Source: Novosphingobium pokkalii (GTDB taxonomy: Bacteria; Pseudomonadota; Alphaproteobacteria; Sphingomonadales; Sphingomonadaceae). From it: 64,000 bases of DNA. The notes under the pieces are model-generated. The model made no database searches and was not told the DNA's origin. It saw nothing but the letters and a program-made list of their open reading frames with translations. The stretch spans positions 331,140-395,139 of the forward strand of contig NZ_BMZP01000001.1 in NCBI RefSeq assembly GCF_014652855.1, given 5' to 3'. The position numbers and the translations under genes are program-made. Positions 63,903 to 64,000 of the stretch are shown piece after piece; within the stretch, counting starts at the first letter, position 1, and each line of letters opens with the position of its first letter.

Positions 63903-64000
63903 TCATGGCTTTGCCGGGCCGCGCGACAGCGCGCCGGGATGGCCCATGGCCGCCACGGTATCGACCAGCGCCTGCGGATCATCGACGCGGAAAGCGCCGC
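63903..64000 (-). CDS. 3' end of an unidentified gene (truncated by window)
   Basis: An open frame enters from the right edge and stops at TGA 63905-63903, reading FRVDDPQALVDTVAAMGHPG and ending SRGPAKP. It has protein-like composition and sits 50 bases upstream of the amidohydrolase start on the same strand, consistent with the C-terminus of the preceding gene of an operon. The 31 visible residues are not enough to name a family. Confidence 0.55.
   Translation of the reverse strand, partial: GAFRVDDPQALVDTVAAMGHPGALSRGPAKP

Noticed and set aside
1-64000. CRISPR array, tRNA, rRNA, prophage or full insertion sequence
   Set aside because: No regularly spaced repeats, no cloverleaf or rRNA-like stretch, and no transposase, integrase or phage structural gene were noticed in a manual read; dedicated scans were not run.

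Overview
The window reads as chromosome from a high-GC, free-living alphaproteobacterium, most likely a sphingomonad (Novosphingobium/Sphingomonas-like). The reasons are four large TonB-dependent receptors (TBDRs) in 64 kb, Caulobacter/sphingomonad-style TBDR architecture, a two-gene ECF sigma/anti-sigma unit, a HWE-type histidine kinase, many TetR/MarR/Crp-type local regulators and catabolic genes for plant-derived compounds. No rRNA, tRNA, CRISPR array, phage gene or transposase gene was seen. The genus assignment is inference.

Layout. 1-3.5 kb: 3' end of an RND efflux pump with its outer-membrane factor, then a small unknown gene. 3.5-10.4 kb: a catabolic island (Gfo/Idh/MocA oxidoreductase, aldo/keto reductase, flavin-dependent monooxygenase, MFS importer, TBDR). 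10.4-14.3 kb: an ECF sigma/anti-sigma pair divergent from a subtilase, followed by a Gly/Ala/Thr-rich secreted protein; three sites with GGAT-N18-CGTT suggest one small ECF regulon. 14.4-16.6 kb: LysR regulator and divergent MFS exporter. 16.6-20.3 kb: TBDR plus Ca2+-dependent PI-PLC operon. 20.5-26.8 kb: ABC ATPase with a permease/M1-peptidase fusion, divergent from an S10 carboxypeptidase.

26.9-30.3 kb: a glycoside locus made of a GH1 enzyme and the two subunits of a probable C-glycoside deglycosidase, divergent from a TetR regulator, with palindromic sites between. 30.4-37 kb: aromatic ester/ether catabolism (tannase-family esterase, MarR, TBDR, TetR, Rieske oxygenase), again with clear palindromic operators. 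Together these suggest growth on plant polyphenol glycosides and esters.

37-47.5 kb: a stress region (PRC-barrel protein, two Crp/Fnr regulators, a hemerythrin fused to a tandem-repeat domain, a HWE kinase, a DUF4142 protein, a cold-shock protein paired with a second IF-1, Mn-catalase, a DUF892 protein, a ZIP transporter) with two MITE-like inverted-repeat elements. 47.5-52.5 kb: a large unknown protein, an alpha/beta hydrolase and a PadR-linked membrane protein.

52.5-62.5 kb: nine genes on the minus strand in almost unbroken succession, mauB-mauE-mauD-mauA-cytochrome c-cytochrome c-TBDR-aldehyde dehydrogenase-acyl-CoA ligase, divergent from a TetR regulator. It looks like a complete amine utilisation operon: uptake, tryptophan-tryptophylquinone (TTQ) amine dehydrogenase, electron acceptors, aldehyde oxidation, CoA activation. 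No mauF or mauG is present. The window ends in a secreted amidohydrolase and the 3' end of an unidentified gene.
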